Assembly: GCA_964537245.1 (NCBI GenBank)
Contig: CAZHZL010000069.1
Location: 1 to 14,035 of the forward strand
Direction of reading: 5' to 3'
Length of the DNA: 14,035 nt
Origin: UMGS1840 sp964537245
Lineage (GTDB): Bacteria > Bacillota > Clostridia > UMGS1840
A program made the position numbers and the translations under genes. This document shows, piece after piece, positions 12,461 to 14,035 of this stretch. The first letter of the stretch is position 1. Each line of letters starts with the position of its first letter. A model generated the notes under the pieces. It saw only the letters and a program-made list of their open reading frames with translations. It had not been told where the DNA came from and ran no database searches.

Positions 12461-13543
12461 TTATTTGTTTTCAGCTTCAAACTTCTTCATAAATTCAACA
12501 AGCGCTTTTACGCCCTCAACAGGCATAGCGTTGTATATACTTGCTCTCATACCACCGACAGATCTGTGTCCTGCAAGATTAACAAAACCTGCTTCAGTTG
12601 CTTCTGCAATAAACTTTTTATTAAGCTCATCACTCGGCGCAAGGAAAGGAACATTCATAAGCGAACGGTCTTCTTTATCAACAGTTGCTCTGAAGAAATC
12701 TGAAGAATCAAGGTAATCATAAAGAATTGCAGCTTTTTCACGATTAATTTTTCCGATAGCTTCAACTCCACCCATAGCTTTTACCCATTCTAAAACAAGC
12801 TTACAGATGTAGATAGGATATGTAGGCGGTGTGTTATACATTGAGCCGTTATTTGCGTGAATAGCATAATCAAACATTGTAGGAGTATTTTCTCTTGCGT
12901 TTCCTACCATATCTTTTCTTATTATAACAACTGTCAAGCCGGCAGGACCGATATTTTTCTGTGCGCCTGCATAAAGCATTGCAAATTTAGAAACATCAAG
13001 CTCTTCCGACAAAATACATGAAGAAATATCTGCGATAAGAGGAACATCTCCTGTATCGGGAATTGTGTTGTATTTTGTACCGTAGATTGTGTTGTTAAAG
13101 CAAATATGTGCATAGTCGGCATCTTTTCTGAACATATCCTTACTAAGCTTCGGAATATAGGAAAAAGTTTTATCCTTACTTGAAGCAACAGCATAGCAAT
13201 CACCAAATTTTGAGCCTTCTTCAAAAGCTTTTTTTGCCCACTGACCTGTAATTACATAGTCTGCCTTACCGTTTTTATTCATAAGATTAAGCGGTATCAT
13301 AGCAAACTGAGAAGAAGCACCACCCTGTAAAAATAAAACATAGTAATCTTCCGGAATACCCATAAGCTCACGCAAAAGTGCTTCTGCTTCATCGATTATA
13401 GCCTTATAAGCTGAGCTTCTGTGACTCATTTCCATTACGGACATACCGCTGCCGTTGCAATTTTCCATTTCTGCAGCTGCTTTTTTGAGGACCTCCAAAG
13501 GTAACATAGAAGGACCTGCACTAAAATTGTAAACTCTTTCCAT
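12461..13543 (-). CDS. serC: Phosphoserine aminotransferase (serine synthesis step 2)
   Basis: A 360-residue class V PLP aminotransferase, the standard length for SerC, which converts 3-phosphohydroxypyruvate and glutamate to phosphoserine and 2-oxoglutarate. The N-terminus YNFSAGPSMLP and the HRS motif at 41-43 are typical; FLQGGASSQF (71-80) is the phosphate-binding loop; Lys196 in YAGAQKNIGPAG is the Schiff-base lysine; the C-terminus has GHRSVGGMRASIYNAMP, including substrate-binding residues. The start is set by AAAGGAA about 10 bases upstream. It is the first gene of serC-serA; serB is not in the window. The upstream gap holds the ftsZ terminator and only weak promoter-like TATACT (13575-13580, minus strand) with no good -35, and no T-box, so its control is unclear. 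Confidence 0.97.
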   Translation of the reverse strand: MERVYNFSAGPSMLPLEVLKKAAAEMENCNGSGMSVMEMSHRSSAYKAIIDEAEALLRELMGIPEDYYVLFLQGGASSQFAMIPLNLMNKNGKADYVITGQWAKKAFEEGSKFGDCYAVASSKDKTFSYIPKLSKDMFRKDADYAHICFNNTIYGTKYNTIPDTGDVPLIADISSCILSEELDVSKFAMLYAGAQKNIGPAGLTVVIIRKDMVGNARENTPTMFDYAIHANNGSMYNTPPTYPIYICKLVLEWVKAMGGVEAIGKINREKAAILYDYLDSSDFFRATVDKEDRSLMNVPFLAPSDELNKKFIAEATEAGFVNLAGHRSVGGMRASIYNAMPVEGVKALVEFMKKFEAENK

Positions 13544-13583
13544 TGATAATCATTCCTTTCTAAAAAAACAAAAGAGTATAGAT

Positions 13584-13623
13584 AAAAACAATTCCGAAAA
13601 TTTCACAGAAATCTTCGGAATTG
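13584..13623 (-). terminator. Intrinsic terminator of ftsZ
   Basis: On the minus strand CAATTCCGAA (13614-13623) pairs perfectly over 10 bp with TTCGGAATTG (13589-13598), with further GATTTC/GAAATT pairing inside and a UUUUU tract (13584-13588). It lies 38 bases after the ftsZ stop and separates it from serC. Confidence 0.92.
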
Positions 13624-13660
13624 AAATGTTTGCATAATTATATATTAAAATATTAAAAGC

Positions 13661-14035
13661 TTATTTCAATGATGATAACCACGGTGGCAATGATAAATCG
13701 TCTTCTTCATCTTCCGAAGCGCTCTTGTTAAGAGCTTCAACTGCGTCACTAACAGCACTTTCGCCGGAGGCGGAATCCATAACCTGAGAGGATGAGGAAC
13801 CACCGGAGGAAGTGTTGAATTTCATTGTACTCTGTCTTTTATCATCTTTTGGAAAAACCGGGAACGCACCGATGTCGCCTTTAAAGCGGTTTTGCTTATC
13901 CGAAAAATCGGTTGCAACAATAGTAACGCTTACTTCGTCTTCCATATCTTCATCAATTACAACACCAAATATAAAGTTCACTTCAGGGTCAACATGCTGC
14001 TGGATAACAACTGCCGCCTGATTTGCTTCGATAAG
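13661..14035 (-). CDS. ftsZ: Cell division protein FtsZ, C-terminal part (gene runs off the right edge)
   Basis: The last 125 codons of a gene whose 5' part lies beyond the window; the frame is open to base 14035. The visible start LIEANQAAVVIQQHVDPEVN, then FGVVIDEDMEDEVSVTIVATDF, matches the end of the GTPase-activating C-terminal domain of FtsZ, the tubulin-like protein that forms the division ring. It is followed by a disordered Ser/Gly- and Asp/Glu-rich linker of about 65 residues. The end, DDLSLPPWLSSLK, fills the position of the conserved C-terminal peptide that binds FtsA, SepF or ZapA, but with a Trp-Leu core and little positive charge, unlike the common IPxFLRxR form. GTG at 13979-13981 is an internal valine, not a start. 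Confidence 0.93.
   Translation of the reverse strand, partial: LIEANQAAVVIQQHVDPEVNFIFGVVIDEDMEDEVSVTIVATDFSDKQNRFKGDIGAFPVFPKDDKRQSTMKFNTSSGGSSSSQVMDSASGESAVSDAVEALNKSASEDEEDDLSLPPWLSSLK

Noticed and set aside
13575..13642. TATACT and TATAAT boxes upstream of serC as promoters
   Set aside because: Neither has a recognisable -35 at 16-18 bases on the minus strand, and one lies before the ftsZ terminator; AT-rich DNA gives such boxes by chance.

Overview
The window reads as chromosomal DNA of a low-GC, spore-forming, probably anaerobic member of the Clostridia (Firmicutes/Bacillota). The supporting signs are a spoVT gene, a RemB (YaaB)-type gene directly in front of gyrB-gyrA, a T-box leader, AT-rich intergenic DNA, strong AGGAGG-type ribosome binding sites, and intrinsic hairpin/U-tract terminators after nearly every transcription unit. 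Genus cannot be fixed from the sequence alone.

Left end (1-960, plus strand): a U-tract terminator belonging to something left of the window, then a sigma-A-like promoter, a predicted ~150-nt structured RNA with its own near-identical terminator, and directly after it a 206-aa protein of unknown function with a copper-amine-oxidase-N-like and an NPCBM-like segment. The RNA has a long closing stem that starts at the predicted +1 and a perfect 9-bp loop-to-3' pairing (pseudoknot). It fits no family I recognise and is the best candidate here for something undescribed. A bidirectional terminator then separates it from the rest of the window, all of which is on the minus strand.

Minus strand, in transcription order from the right edge: the 3' part of ftsZ and its terminator; serC-serA (the first two steps of serine synthesis) and terminator; spoVT and terminator; a small membrane-anchored protein with a glycosyltransferase-2-like motif and terminator; then a strong promoter, a hairpin leader and the block remB-gyrB-gyrA-tgt-patatin. 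RemB is a matrix-gene regulator family, GyrB/GyrA form DNA gyrase, Tgt does tRNA queuosine base exchange and the last gene is a patatin-like lipid hydrolase. Finally, a near-consensus promoter drives a complete T-box leader, whose specifier reads most naturally as UAC (Tyr), in front of a sodium:solute symporter gene. This suggests an amino-acid, probably tyrosine, importer switched on by uncharged tRNA.

Most protein genes are ordinary housekeeping genes. The points worth a second look are the left-end RNA and its duplicated terminator, the T-box/symporter pairing, the hairpin at the very start of the gyrase operon transcript, and several key-residue differences (GyrA at the Ser83 position, GyrB at the Arg136 position, SerA at its catalytic Glu).
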